44,948 bases of DNA, taken from contig NZ_AJQE01000299.1 in assembly GCF_000261685.1 (NCBI RefSeq), positions 1 to 44,948 of the forward strand, in the 5' to 3' direction. Within the stretch, counting starts at the first letter, position 1; the number at the start of each line of letters is the position of its first letter. The notes under the pieces were generated by a model. The model saw only the letters and a program-made list of their open reading frames with translations. It did not search any database and was not told the origin of the DNA. Positions 8,616-19,574 of this stretch are shown one piece after another. Origin of the DNA: Bradyrhizobium genomosp. I (2014). GTDB lineage: Bacteria; Pseudomonadota; Alphaproteobacteria; Rhizobiales; Xanthobacteraceae. Both the position numbers and the translations under genes were made by a program.

Positions 8616-9386
8616 ATGACCCCCCGCGACGACGCGCCCGCGCCCCTTGATCCCGTCCCGGAACCGCATACCGGCCTGATGGGCCGCTTCCGCAACTATT
8701 TCCTCACCGGCCTCGTCGTAACGGGCCCGATCGCAATTACCCTGTATCTGGTCTGGTGGTTCGTCACCTGGGTTGATGGCGTGGTGCGGCCGTTCGTGCC
8801 GCTGGCCTACCGGCCCGAGACCTATCTGCCCTATGGCGTGCCCGGCTGGGGACTCATTGTCGCATTCTTCACGCTGACGCTGGTCGGCTTCCTCGCGGCC
8901 AATCTGATCGGCCGGACGCTGGTCGATGTCGGCGAAACGTTCCTCGGCCGGATCCCGGCCGTGCGCGCCATCTACCGCGGCCTGAAGCAAGTGTTCGAGA
9001 CGCTGTTCTCGGGCAAGGGCTCGAGCTTCCGCAAAGTCGGCCTCGTCGAGTTTCCCTCGCCGGGCATGTGGTCGATCGTGCTGATCTCGCAATCGCCGAG
9101 CGAGGACATCGCGCGCAACCTGCCGGGACAGGAGGAGCACGTCTCGGTATTCCTGCCGTGCTCGCCGAACCCGACAACCGGTTTCTTCTTCTATGTTCCG
9201 AAGAGCAGGATCATCGAGGTCGATCTCACCGCCGAGGACGCAGCCACGCTGATCATGTCGGCCGGCGTGGTGCAGCCGGGCTCGGCACCCGACCCGAAGA
9301 AGGCGGCCGCGCTGGCGGGCATGGCCAATGCCGCGCGGATTGCAAATGCCTCCACGCTTCAGCCCGAGCCTGCGAAGGTGGAGTAG
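8616..9386 (+). CDS. DUF502 family membrane protein
   Basis: This 256-residue protein matches the DUF502 family. It has a proline-rich cytoplasmic lead, a first membrane helix in FLTGLVVTGPIAITLYLVWW, a second in WGLIVAFFTLTLVGFLAANL, then the family stretch LGRIPAVRAIYRGLKQVFET and a soluble domain with VGLVEFPSPGMWSIVLIS, FLPCSPNPTTGFFFYVP and EDAATLIMSAGV. The role of the family is unsettled; it is an inner-membrane protein widespread in proteobacteria and plants. The position after glmS and before recG is common in Rhizobiales-type genomes. The tail after about residue 225 is Ala-rich and probably disordered. Confidence 0.92.
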   Translation: MTPRDDAPAPLDPVPEPHTGLMGRFRNYFLTGLVVTGPIAITLYLVWWFVTWVDGVVRPFVPLAYRPETYLPYGVPGWGLIVAFFTLTLVGFLAANLIGRTLVDVGETFLGRIPAVRAIYRGLKQVFETLFSGKGSSFRKVGLVEFPSPGMWSIVLISQSPSEDIARNLPGQEEHVSVFLPCSPNPTTGFFFYVPKSRIIEVDLTAEDAATLIMSAGVVQPGSAPDPKKAAALAGMANAARIANASTLQPEPAKVE

Positions 9387-9491
9387 GGCCATTCCCTCGC
9401 GGGATGTCCGCGTTCACGCAAGGACCCGCATCCTCTGCTAGTCTTCCGGTCGAACTGAGCGCCGCGCTCGGAATTCGACCTGGAGTGCACG

Positions 9492-10345
9492 ATGTCCAAA
9501 ACAATCGCGATCCTCGCCCCCGGCGCCATGGGCAGCGCCGTGGCCCGCCGCCTCGGCGAAAACGGCGCGCGCGTGCTGACCTCCTTGAAAGGCCGGAGCG
9601 AAGCGACGCTGAAACGGGCGGCGGACGCCGGCATGGTCGGCGCCGAGGATGACGCGATCGCAGACGCCGATATCATCCTCTCCATCGTGCCGCCGGGTGA
9701 GGCCGTGGCACTCGCCGAACGTCTCGCCGCGCTGATCGTCCGGCGCGCGAAGAAGCCGGTCGTGGTCGACTGCAATGCGGTCAATGTCGATACCGTGCAA
9801 AGAATCGAGGAGATCATCGGCTCGGCGCAGGCGCCGTTCGTCGATGCCGGCATCATCGGCTTTCCGCCGCAACGAGGTGGCAAGAGCCCGGCCTTCTACA
9901 TGTCCGGCGAGCACGCCAACGACGTTGCCGTGCTGAGGATCTCGGCCTCGACGTGCGGATTGTCAAAGGTCCGGTCGGCGCGGCGTCGGCGCTCAAAATG
10001 TCCTACGCCGGCATCGTCAAGGGCCTCGCAGGCATCGGCTCGGCCATGGTGGTCGCAGCAACGAAGGCGGGCGCGGCCGATGCGCTGCGCGACGAGCTTG
10101 CGCTGAGCCAGCCCGCGGTCCTGGCCCGGCTCGAAGTCGCGTTGCCGGACATGATCACGAAGGCCTATCGCTGGGTCGCCGAGATGCGGGAGATTTCAGG
10201 ATTCCTCGGACCCGATCATCCCGCCAGCCAGATCTACGAGGGTTTTGCGCGGTGGTTCGAGCATCTGGCGGAGGATGCCAAAGGCGAAGCTATGGATGCC
10301 GCGTTGCTGAAGGCGTTTGCCGAGACGAGCAAGAAGAGGGGATGA
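9492..10345 (+). pseudogene. NAD(P)-dependent oxidoreductase (6-phosphogluconate-dehydrogenase-like), single-base frameshift
   Basis: The first part, from ATG 9492, holds a Rossmann fold (ILAPGAMGSAVARRLGENG) and continues to VVVDCNAVNVDTVQ and YMSGEHANDVAVLR. It then loses frame near 9937. The second part resumes in another frame with VRIVKGPVGAASALKMSYAG and runs to 10345 as a helical C-terminal domain of the DUF1932 type (MITKAYRWVAEMREISGF). Adding one G to the run at 9937-9938 restores VLRDLGLDVRIVKG and a single protein of about 284 residues. Either the base was lost in the genome or in sequencing. Both halves keep normal coding character, so a recent event or an error is likely. If real, the protein is truncated after the Rossmann domain with a short missense tail. 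Confidence 0.85.
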
Positions 10346-10397
10346 GGGCAGTCTCCGCGAACAGAACCCGTCAAGTTGCAGATGTCTTGTCCAGATC

Positions 10398-10452
10398 GTC
10401 ATTGCGAGCCAACGGGGCCGCGCTTCGCGCGGACCCGTTGGCTCGCAATGAC
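10398..10452. repeat. Near-perfect 55-bp palindrome (intergenic repeat)
   Basis: Arms of 26 bp beginning GTCATTGCGAGCCAACGGG pair with the mirror arm ending CCCGTTGGCTCGCAATGAC, with one mismatch and a TTC loop. It lies between the convergent ends of the oxidoreductase and recG. Palindromes with GTCATTGCGAGC ends are scattered through Bradyrhizobium and Rhodopseudomonas genomes. It may also end transcripts from both sides. Confidence 0.75.
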
Positions 10453-10500
10453 GCGGGAGGAGACTCTGCGAGTCGCTCTGGTACCGTCTTTGTGGAAGCC

Positions 10501-12609
<2,109 letters not shown>

Positions 12610-12634
12610 TCGTGGAATCTAAGATCGTTCCTCG

Positions 12635-12720
12635 CCGTCATGCCCGGCTTTGTGCCGCGCATCCACGTCTTTTTTGCAGCCCCAACGTGGATAGCCGGGA
12701 TAGCGCCCCCGCCATGACGG
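12635..12720. repeat. Intergenic palindromic repeat (CCGTCATG...CATGACGG type)
   Basis: CCGTCATGCCCGGC at the left and GCCATGACGG at the right form terminal inverted ends, with a second pair inside (CCACGT ... ACGTGG). The same element type recurs at 24036-24121. It sits just upstream of recG in the divergent recG/sdhE gap and fills much of the 219-bp non-coding stretch. Confidence 0.6.
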
Positions 12721-12828
12721 ACCGGATGGGCGAACTGTCGGAACAAAGGGCTGACACGGCCACCTCGAGTGGCTATATCACCCCGGCCCGGCACGTCCGG
12801 GCTTTCTGCGTTTGACTGGATTTGAGAC

Positions 12829-13119
12829 ATGACGGGAACGACACGATCGAGCAGCGGGCTGGACGACCGCCGCAAGCGGCTTCTGTTCCGTTGCTGGCAC
12901 CGCGGCACGCGCGAGATGGACCTGATCCTCGGCCGCTTCGCGGATGCCGAGATCGGCAACCTGTCCGAGCCTGAATTGACCGAGCTGGAGACCCTGCTCG
13001 AGGTCAACGATCCTGATCTCTATGCCGCCATCACCGGCGACAAGGTACTGCCGGCCGACGTCACCGGCGCGCTGTTCGCCCGCATCAAGGCGTTTCCGAT
13101 CGCGGACGGCGACGCATGA
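12829..13119 (+). CDS. sdhE: Succinate dehydrogenase assembly factor SdhE (DUF339)
   Basis: SdhE (the Sdh5/SDHAF2 family) promotes covalent FAD attachment to the succinate dehydrogenase flavoprotein. The 96-residue protein contains the conserved RGxxE motif as RGTREMDLILGRF, then LTELETLLEVNDPDLYAAI, as in the family. The start at ATG 12829 gives a short basic lead before DDRRKRLLFRCWHRG. Its stop codon overlaps the mfd start (ATGA at 13116-13119), so the two are translationally coupled. The recG/sdhE/mfd neighbourhood is common in Alphaproteobacteria. Confidence 0.95.
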   Translation: MTGTTRSSSGLDDRRKRLLFRCWHRGTREMDLILGRFADAEIGNLSEPELTELETLLEVNDPDLYAAITGDKVLPADVTGALFARIKAFPIADGDA

Positions 13120-16100
13120 AGCAGGGCATGAAATCTCCGGCCGAGCTGCTGACGCCCGGCAGAGCAGTGACGCTTGCCAATGTCGCCGAGGGCGCCGAGG
13201 TGCTGGTCGTCTCCGACCTCGCGCGGGCGATCGCGGCGCGGCCGAAGAAGCCGACCGTCAGCCTTGCCGTGGTGTGCCGCGACGGCGGACGCATGCAGCA
13301 GCTCGAGCGGGCGCTGCGTTTCTTCGCGCCGGATCTTCCGGTGCTGACCTTCCCGGCCTGGGACTGCCAGCCCTATGACCGTGTCTCGCCGCATGGCGGC
13401 ATCCTGGCGCAGCGCCTGACGACGCTGGCGCGGCTCGCTTCGCTCACCGGCAGCGACAAGCCGCTGATCGTGCTGACGACCGTGAACGCCGTCGTGCAGC
13501 GCGTGCCCGCGCGCGAGCTCGTCGCGGCGCAGGCGCTGTCGGTCGCCCCGGGCAACGTGGTGCCGATGGACACCGTCGTCGCCTGGCTCGAGCACAACGG
13601 CTACAACCGCTCCTCGACCGTACGCGAGCCCGGCGAATACGCCGTGCGCGGCGGCATCCTCGACCTGTTTCCGGCCGGCCTCGACCAGCCCGTCCGTTTC
13701 GACTTCTTCGGCGACAGCCTGGAATCGATCCGCTCCTTCGATGCCGAGACCCAGCGCACACTGCTCGACATGCGCTCGCTCGACCTCGTGCCGGTCTCCG
13801 AGTTCCAGCTCGTCACAGATACGATCCGCCGTTTCCGCATGGGCTATGTCGCCGAGTTCGGTGCGCCCGAGCGCGACGATGCGCTCTATGAGGCCGTCAG
13901 CGAGGGCCGCCGCCATCCCGGCATGGAGCACTGGCTGCCGCTGTTCCAGGACCGCATGGACACGCTGTTCGACTATCTGCAAGGCGCGGCGGTCGCGATC
14001 GAGCCGCAGGCCGAGGACGCCGTGCGCGAACGCTTCAAGCAGATCCTCGATTACTATGAAGCCCGTCGCGAGGCGATGGAGCATCCCGGCGGCGGCGCGA
14101 TCTACAAGCCGCTGCCGCCCGACCGGCTCTATTTGACCGACGAGGAATGGACCAGGCGTCTCGGCGATATCCCGCTGGCGCGGCTGACGCCATTTTCCGT
14201 GCCGACCGACGGCGCAGGCGTCGTCGATGCCGGCGCACGCAAGGGCCGCGACTTCGCGCCCGAGCGCAACGACACCAGCGTCAACGTGTTCGAGTCCGTG
14301 GTCAGCCACGTCATGGCGCTGCAGGCCCAGCGCAAGAAGGTCGTGATCGCGCTGTGGACCGAAGGTTCGCGCGACCGCATGAATTCGATGCTGCGCGACC
14401 ACAAGCTCGCCCATACCACCAGCGTCAACAGCTGGCGGACGGTGCAGGCGACGCCGCGGAACGAGACCATGCTCGCCGTGCTCGGCCTCGAGAGCGGCTT
14501 CGAGACCGACGAGATCGCGCTGATCAGCGAGCAGGACATCTTGGGCGATCGCCTGGTGCGGCCGCGCAAGGCCAGCCGCAAGCTCGACAATTTCATCTCG
14601 GAGGTGACGAGCCTTGCCGCCGGCGACATCGTCGTCCATGTCGAGCACGGCATCGGCCGCTTCATCGGCCTGCAGACCCTGGATGTCGCCGGCGCGCCGC
14701 ATGATTGTCTCGAGCTGCATTATGCCGCCGAGACCAAGCTGTTCCTCCCGGTCGAGAACATCGAGCTGCTGTCGCGCTACGGCTCGGACCAGACCACGGT
14801 CGAGCTCGATCGTCTCGGCGGTTCGGGCTGGCAGACCCGCAAGGCCAAGCTGAAGAACCGCATCCGCGAGATCGCGGGCGAGCTGATCAAGATCGCCGCC
14901 GAGCGCATGCTGCACGAGGCACCGAAACTGCCGGTGCAGCAGGGCCTCTATGACGAGTTCTGCGCGCGCTTCCCCTATGACGAGACCGCGGACCAGCTGG
15001 GGGCCATCGAGTCCACCCTGAAGGATCTCGAGAAGGGCCGCCCGATGGATCGGCTGATCTGCGGCGACGTCGGCTTCGGCAAGACCGAGGTCGCGCTGCG
15101 CGCCGCCTTCGCCGTTGCGCTCGATGGCAAGCAGGTCGCGGTGGTGGTGCCGACCACGCTGCTCGCCCGCCAGCACCACAGGACTTTCACTGAGCGCTTC
15201 AAGGGCTTTCCCGTGAACGTGGCGCAAGCCTCGCGGCTGATCCCGACCAAGCAGCTGAACCAGGTCAAGAAGGGTTTGGCCGATGGCTCGGTCGACATCG
15301 TCGTCGGCACCCACGCGCTGCTCGGCAAGGCGATCAAATTCCGTGACCTTGGCCTCCTCATCGTCGACGAGGAGCAGCATTTCGGCGTCAGCCACAAGGA
15401 GCGGCTGAAGGCGCTGCGGGCCGAGGTGCACGTGCTGACGCTGTCGGCGACACCGATCCCGCGTACGCTGCAGCTGGCGCTCACCGGCGTGCGCGAACTC
15501 TCGATCATTGCCTCGCCGCCGGTCGACCGCCTTGCGGTGCGGACCTTCGTCGCCCCGCACGATCCCTTGATGATCCGCGAGGCGCTGCTGCGCGAGCGCT
15601 ATCGCGGCGGCCAGGCCTTCTATGTAGTGCCGCGCATCGACGACCTCGCCGAAGTCAAGGACTTCCTCGACAAGAACGTGCCCGAGATGAAGGTCGCGGT
15701 CGCGCACGGCCAGATGCCGCCCGCCGTGATCGAGGACATCATGACCGCGTTCTACGACGGCAAGTTCGACATTCTTTTGTCGACCACCATCGTCGAATCC
15801 GGCCTCGACATCCCCAACGCCAACACGCTGATCGTGCACCGCGCCGACATGTTTGGCCTGGCCCAGCTCTATCAGCTCCGCGGCCGGGTCGGCCGTTCCA
15901 AGCTGCGGGCCTATGCGCTGTTCACGCTGCCGGCGCAGCAGAAGATCACCGCACAGGCCGAGCGCCGGCTCACCGTGCTGCAGTCGCTGGAGACGCTGGG
16001 CGCAGGCTTCCAGCTCGCCTCGCACGACCTCGACATCCGCGGCGCCGGCAATCTCCTGGGCGAGGAGCAGTCCGGCCACATCAAGGAGGTCGGATTCGAG

Positions 16101-16634
16101 CTGTACCAATCGATGCTGGAGGAGGCGATCGTCAACCTCAAGGCCGGCGTCTCCGAGCCCGCTGCCGACCGCTGGTCACCACAGATTACCATCGGTATGC
16201 CCGTGCTCATCCCGGAGGACTACGTCAGCGATCTCTCGGTGCGGCTGTCGCTGTACCGGCGTCTCGCCGATCTCGATACGGAGGAGGAGATCGAGAACTT
16301 CGGCGCCGAGATGCGCGACCGCTTCGGCGTGCTGCCGGACGAAGTCCGCTATCTGTTCAAGGTCGCCGCGATCAAGGCGTTCTGCCGCCGGGCCAATGTC
16401 GAGAAGATCGACGCCGGTCCGAAGGGGGCCGTCATCGCCTTCCGCGACAATTCCTTCGCCTATCCCGACCGCCTCGTGACCTTCATCCGCAGCCACGGCC
16501 AGGCCGCCAAGGTGCGGCCCGACATGAAGGTGGTGTTCCTGCAGGACTGGGAGACCCCGGAGGAGCGCCTCGCCGGCACGACGGAGATCATGCGGCAGCT
16601 TGCGCAGCTCGCCGAGAGCAAGAAGGCGGCGTAG
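13116..16634 (+). CDS. mfd: Transcription-repair coupling factor Mfd
   Basis: Mfd displaces RNA polymerase stalled at lesions and recruits the UvrABC excision system. At 1172 residues it is full length. The UvrB-like N-terminal module is visible (LPVLTFPAWDCQPYDRVSP, VREPGEYAVRGGILDLFPAG, FFGDSLESIRSFD). The RNA-polymerase-interacting domain follows around residues 490-560 (LAAGDIVVHVEHGIGRFIGL). The RecG-like motor has LICGDVGFGKTEVALRAAF, LIVDEEQHFGV, LTLSATPIPRTLQLA and YQLRGRVGRSKLRAYA. The C-terminal TRCF domain is present (PVLIPEDYVSDLSVRLSLYR). It overlaps sdhE by 4 nt. A long ORF on the opposite strand is a shadow of its GC-rich codons. Confidence 0.97.
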   Translation: MKQGMKSPAELLTPGRAVTLANVAEGAEVLVVSDLARAIAARPKKPTVSLAVVCRDGGRMQQLERALRFFAPDLPVLTFPAWDCQPYDRVSPHGGILAQRLTTLARLASLTGSDKPLIVLTTVNAVVQRVPARELVAAQALSVAPGNVVPMDTVVAWLEHNGYNRSSTVREPGEYAVRGGILDLFPAGLDQPVRFDFFGDSLESIRSFDAETQRTLLDMRSLDLVPVSEFQLVTDTIRRFRMGYVAEFGAPERDDALYEAVSEGRRHPGMEHWLPLFQDRMDTLFDYLQGAAVAIEPQAEDAVRERFKQILDYYEARREAMEHPGGGAIYKPLPPDRLYLTDEEWTRRLGDIPLARLTPFSVPTDGAGVVDAGARKGRDFAPERNDTSVNVFESVVSHVMALQAQRKKVVIALWTEGSRDRMNSMLRDHKLAHTTSVNSWRTVQATPRNETMLAVLGLESGFETDEIALISEQDILGDRLVRPRKASRKLDNFISEVTSLAAGDIVVHVEHGIGRFIGLQTLDVAGAPHDCLELHYAAETKLFLPVENIELLSRYGSDQTTVELDRLGGSGWQTRKAKLKNRIREIAGELIKIAAERMLHEAPKLPVQQGLYDEFCARFPYDETADQLGAIESTLKDLEKGRPMDRLICGDVGFGKTEVALRAAFAVALDGKQVAVVVPTTLLARQHHRTFTERFKGFPVNVAQASRLIPTKQLNQVKKGLADGSVDIVVGTHALLGKAIKFRDLGLLIVDEEQHFGVSHKERLKALRAEVHVLTLSATPIPRTLQLALTGVRELSIIASPPVDRLAVRTFVAPHDPLMIREALLRERYRGGQAFYVVPRIDDLAEVKDFLDKNVPEMKVAVAHGQMPPAVIEDIMTAFYDGKFDILLSTTIVESGLDIPNANTLIVHRADMFGLAQLYQLRGRVGRSKLRAYALFTLPAQQKITAQAERRLTVLQSLETLGAGFQLASHDLDIRGAGNLLGEEQSGHIKEVGFELYQSMLEEAIVNLKAGVSEPAADRWSPQITIGMPVLIPEDYVSDLSVRLSLYRRLADLDTEEEIENFGAEMRDRFGVLPDEVRYLFKVAAIKAFCRRANVEKIDAGPKGAVIAFRDNSFAYPDRLVTFIRSHGQAAKVRPDMKVVFLQDWETPEERLAGTTEIMRQLAQLAESKKAA

Positions 16635-16643
16635 GAGCGAGGT

Positions 16644-16738
16644 GCCGTAGGGTGGGCAAAGCGAAGCGTGCCCACCGATCCGTTGTTGTTGAAAGATGGT
16701 GGGCACGGCGCTACGCGCCTTTGCCCACCCTACGGCAG
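16644..16738. repeat. Long hairpin repeat downstream of mfd
   Basis: The outer arms TGCCGTAGGGTGGGCAAAG (16644-16662) and its exact complement (16720-16738) are 19 bp. A second, inner pair CGTGCCCACC / GGTGGGCACG lies within. The GTAGGGTGGGCAAAG sequence is a widespread proteobacterial intergenic repeat. Placed between convergent genes, it could terminate both mfd and the minus-strand gene. Confidence 0.75.
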
Positions 16739-16758
16739 CTACGGCAGCGCAGTTGTAT

Positions 16759-17982
16759 CTACGACGCCGCCCTCGATGCGTCCGCCGACAGCCGCGCCAG
16801 CAATGACCTTGCCGTATCCGACGGGGACAGCGAATCCACGCTGACCACGGGATCGCTGCGCATCTCGTGCTTCCCGTTGGAGGTGTGCCGCATCACCGCC
16901 GAGAGGCGGCGCGCGATCATGTGGGCCGTGCGGAAGTCGGTCTCCGCGAACACGACAACGACGGAGCCGTCCTTCTGTGCCGCCCCGAAATCCATCTGCC
17001 GCATCAGGCGGCTGAGGATGCGCGCGGCATCGAGCTGGGCGCGGGAGTTGCCGGGATCGAAGGCGAAGCGCGCGACCGAGAGGCCGCCGCCGCGGGCGAG
17101 CGTCTGCTCGACCGCCTTGGCAAAATCGCGGGCAAAGGCTTCCACCGTGAGCAGGCCGCTGCGTGGATCAATCCAGCCGCCGGCGTCGATTGAACGCAGC
17201 GTGCGGCTCAGCTGCGCTTCCATCGCGTGCTGGCGGATCAGCGGCAGCGCATTGGCGGCGACCTTTGCCGGCTCGCCCGGGATCAGCTCGAGATTGGGCA
17301 GGTCATACGTCTGCGTGAGCTGATGCGCGGTGACGACCACCGGCAGGCTGCGGAAGCGGGTGTCCTCCGCGAGCACCGTGAGGAAGGCATCGGTCACGCG
17401 CGCGGTAAAACCTTCGGCGAGCACGACGCCGTCGAGGTCGCGGGTGTTGAGATGTTTGGCGGCGGCCTCGATCGAGAGCGCGCCGACCACGCCGACGCGC
17501 TCACCCAGCGTGACGGAGAGCGCAGGATAGGCCGCGCCGCGACCGATCAGGAGCACGGTGGCATCGCGTGCGGGATCGCCCTCCGGCAGCGCGACCGTCA
17601 CTTCCGGCAGCCGGCGCAGAACCGTTGCATGCAGCGTGCGCACGCGTAGCGCGGCGCGGAGCCGCGCGACCAGGCGGTCGGGACTGCCGCCGCGCGAGGA
17701 GAAAGGCAGGGCGTTGTGCGGCAGCGTGTCCGCCGGATCCAGGGCCACGAAGGGAAGGTAGGGCGATTGGCCGGCGATCTTCTTTGCGAGCGCCGTCACA
17801 TGCGGCTCGTGTCCGGCATGCATCGCAGCGAGAACCGCGGCCGGCTGCACCTCTTCGACCGCCTGCGCCGCGCTGGCCCAGTCGGTGTCGATGACGGGAA
17901 AGAGCCGGGCCTCGTCCAGCGTCGCCACGAAGGCGGGGCGCTCGGCATCGGACACAAACAGGATCGGACCCGTCTGGGACAT
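16759..17982 (-). CDS. Degenerate PleD-like protein: two pseudo-receiver domains plus degenerate GGDEF fold
   Basis: The order of parts recalls PleD. A receiver-like block covers residues 1-110 (GPILFVSDAERPAFVATLDE) and another covers about 140-240 (ATVLLIGRGAAYPALSVTL ... LDGVVLAEGFTARV ... LPVVVTAH). A GGDEF-like domain follows, opening with IDPRSGLLTVEAFARDF in place of DPLTGLxNR. At the GGDEF position the sequence reads QKDGSVVVVFAETD, so the active-site motif is gone. Phosphoacceptor aspartates are also missing. Expected function: a non-catalytic scaffold or binding protein, not a cyclase. The ATG at 17982 is preferred; a TTG seven codons upstream is possible. The C-terminal 30 residues (VDSLSPSDTARSLLARLSAD) fit the last GGDEF helix. 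Confidence 0.8.
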   Translation of the reverse strand: MSQTGPILFVSDAERPAFVATLDEARLFPVIDTDWASAAQAVEEVQPAAVLAAMHAGHEPHVTALAKKIAGQSPYLPFVALDPADTLPHNALPFSSRGGSPDRLVARLRAALRVRTLHATVLRRLPEVTVALPEGDPARDATVLLIGRGAAYPALSVTLGERVGVVGALSIEAAAKHLNTRDLDGVVLAEGFTARVTDAFLTVLAEDTRFRSLPVVVTAHQLTQTYDLPNLELIPGEPAKVAANALPLIRQHAMEAQLSRTLRSIDAGGWIDPRSGLLTVEAFARDFAKAVEQTLARGGGLSVARFAFDPGNSRAQLDAARILSRLMRQMDFGAAQKDGSVVVVFAETDFRTAHMIARRLSAVMRHTSNGKHEMRSDPVVSVDSLSPSDTARSLLARLSADASRAAS

Positions 17983-18067
17983 CGACAAACTCTGATTACG
18001 CAACAGCTGCCGCGCAATCTAGTCCGGCCGCCTTAATGCAGCGTCAACGGATCGCGCGAAACTGTGC

Positions 18068-19570
18068 TCAAGCCGGCCCGGAGCGGTCGCGAAAAGCCTC
18101 GACCATCAGGGGGTTAAGCCCGAGCTCGCTGAGTGCCTCGCGGGCGCGGGCGTTGTCCTGGGCCCGCCCGGCCAGCCGGTGACCCGAGAGGCGGTCGGGC
18201 AGCGCCGTGAGCAGGGCGCCCTGGCCGAGCCGGCGCGCCCATTCCTGGAGGTCGTTGGAGAGGAAGCGGTAGCCGCCGACGGCCATGATGCCGGAGGGTG
18301 GCGCGGTGATGCAGATCGCGCCGCTCGCACGATCGAGCCGCGCGGCATAGCCGGTGTCGACATAGTCGCGCGGAGGCTGCGCGGTCAGCGTCTCGCCGAC
18401 CGGCTGCGGCGGGGCGTAGGCCGCGATCGGCACCATCGCGCCGCGCAGGCCGAGCGTGCCCTTCGGCGTCAGCAGGATCTCGCCGGCAATGGAGGAGCCC
18501 GACTGCTCGCGCGGGGCGCCGTGCGGCCCCGGCATGACCGGCACCGGCATGCCGTCCTCGCCGCGGCGGGCGCCGAACAGTCCGGCCTCGCCGAACAGAT
18601 AGACATCGGTCAGCGGAGCATGCGGCGCGATCCAGGCATCGCTCGCCGCCACCTGCTCGGGCGCGCGCCACAGGCCGATGACGTTGCGCAAGGACGGCAT
18701 CCGTGCCGCGAGGTCGGAATCGCCGAGCCGCAGCGCGAGCTGGGCCGGCGCGATCAGCACCTCGCATTCATGCTCGTTGATCTGCTGCTCCAGCACCTCG
18801 CTCTCGAACGGATGATGCAGCGCCAGCGCGCCGCCCGAGAGCAGCCACACGGCGAGCGAGGAGGCCAGCCCCGCGAACGACATCGGCGCGAACCCCGCCA
18901 TCACGGTCGCGCCCTGCTTGATGTCGGCTTCGAGCGACATCGCGAGGCCGCCGGCGATCAGGCTGAAATGCGGCCGCGGCACCGGCCGAAAGCCTTCGGC
19001 CGTGACGTCGAAGGAGATCATCGCCGCCTTGCGGCCGTCCTGGATCACGGCGCGCGTGGTGCCGGGCGGGCGAGCGAGCACCTCGTCGAGCGAAGCCATG
19101 CCTTCGGGCAGGTTGCCGCCGAAGCCGTAGACATGTCGGATCGAGAAGGCTTCGGCGGCCGCATGCATCGCGAGGTCGGCATAGCTGACGCCGTCGACCG
19201 TGCTCATGGTGACGATGGCGCGCGCCGCGGTGCGGTTCAGCGCCGCGGTCAGCTCCGCGTGCCGCCACAGCAGCGGCAGCACCGCGACGACGAGGCCGGC
19301 GCGATGGGCGGCGAGCACGGTGAGCACGAACTCGACCGTGGCAGGCAATTGGATCGCGATGACGGAATTGGCCGGCAGGCCGGATTCGACGAAATGGGCT
19401 GACAGCGCCTCGATGGCGGTGTCGGCCTCGGCATAGCTCAGCCGCCGCGGCTGGTGCCCGGTGATGCGCGCCTTGTTGACGGGATCGAGCAGAGCGGTCG
19501 CGTGCGGCTGCCGCATCAGCGTGCGCTGAAACAGCGTGTCGAGCGTCGGCGATATTGCTGGCTGGTTCAC
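18068..19570 (-). CDS. AMP-binding (acyl-CoA-ligase-like) protein with degenerate motifs
   Basis: The overall course is that of the ANL adenylating superfamily: LSYAEADTAIEALSAHF, IAIQLPATVEFVLTVLAAHR, APMSFAGLASSLAVWLLSGG, and a late VDTGYAARLD like the TGD motif. However, the ATP-binding loop, normally an S/T/G-rich segment ending in PK, reads MISFDVTAEGFRPVPRPH, so ATP binding is doubtful. The C-terminal subdomain is short, with no clear catalytic lysine motif. The start is GTG at 19570. It begins 4 bp after the stop of the YejA-like binding protein on the same strand, so the two form an operon. Function unknown: a catalytically altered ligase, or a binding protein for an acyl or peptide ligand. 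Confidence 0.85.
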   Translation of the reverse strand: MNQPAISPTLDTLFQRTLMRQPHATALLDPVNKARITGHQPRRLSYAEADTAIEALSAHFVESGLPANSVIAIQLPATVEFVLTVLAAHRAGLVVAVLPLLWRHAELTAALNRTAARAIVTMSTVDGVSYADLAMHAAAEAFSIRHVYGFGGNLPEGMASLDEVLARPPGTTRAVIQDGRKAAMISFDVTAEGFRPVPRPHFSLIAGGLAMSLEADIKQGATVMAGFAPMSFAGLASSLAVWLLSGGALALHHPFESEVLEQQINEHECEVLIAPAQLALRLGDSDLAARMPSLRNVIGLWRAPEQVAASDAWIAPHAPLTDVYLFGEAGLFGARRGEDGMPVPVMPGPHGAPREQSGSSIAGEILLTPKGTLGLRGAMVPIAAYAPPQPVGETLTAQPPRDYVDTGYAARLDRASGAICITAPPSGIMAVGGYRFLSNDLQEWARRLGQGALLTALPDRLSGHRLAGRAQDNARAREALSELGLNPLMVEAFRDRSGPA

Positions 19571-19574
19571 GGCG

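Noticed and set aside
6666..9392. 908-codon open frame on the minus strand
   Set aside because: Shadow of glmS and the DUF502 gene; no recognisable motif and improbable composition.
13020..16109. 1029-codon open frame on the minus strand
   Set aside because: It is the mirror of mfd in a high-GC genome. Its translation is rich in Arg, Asp, His and Gln without domains, while the plus frame has all Mfd motifs.
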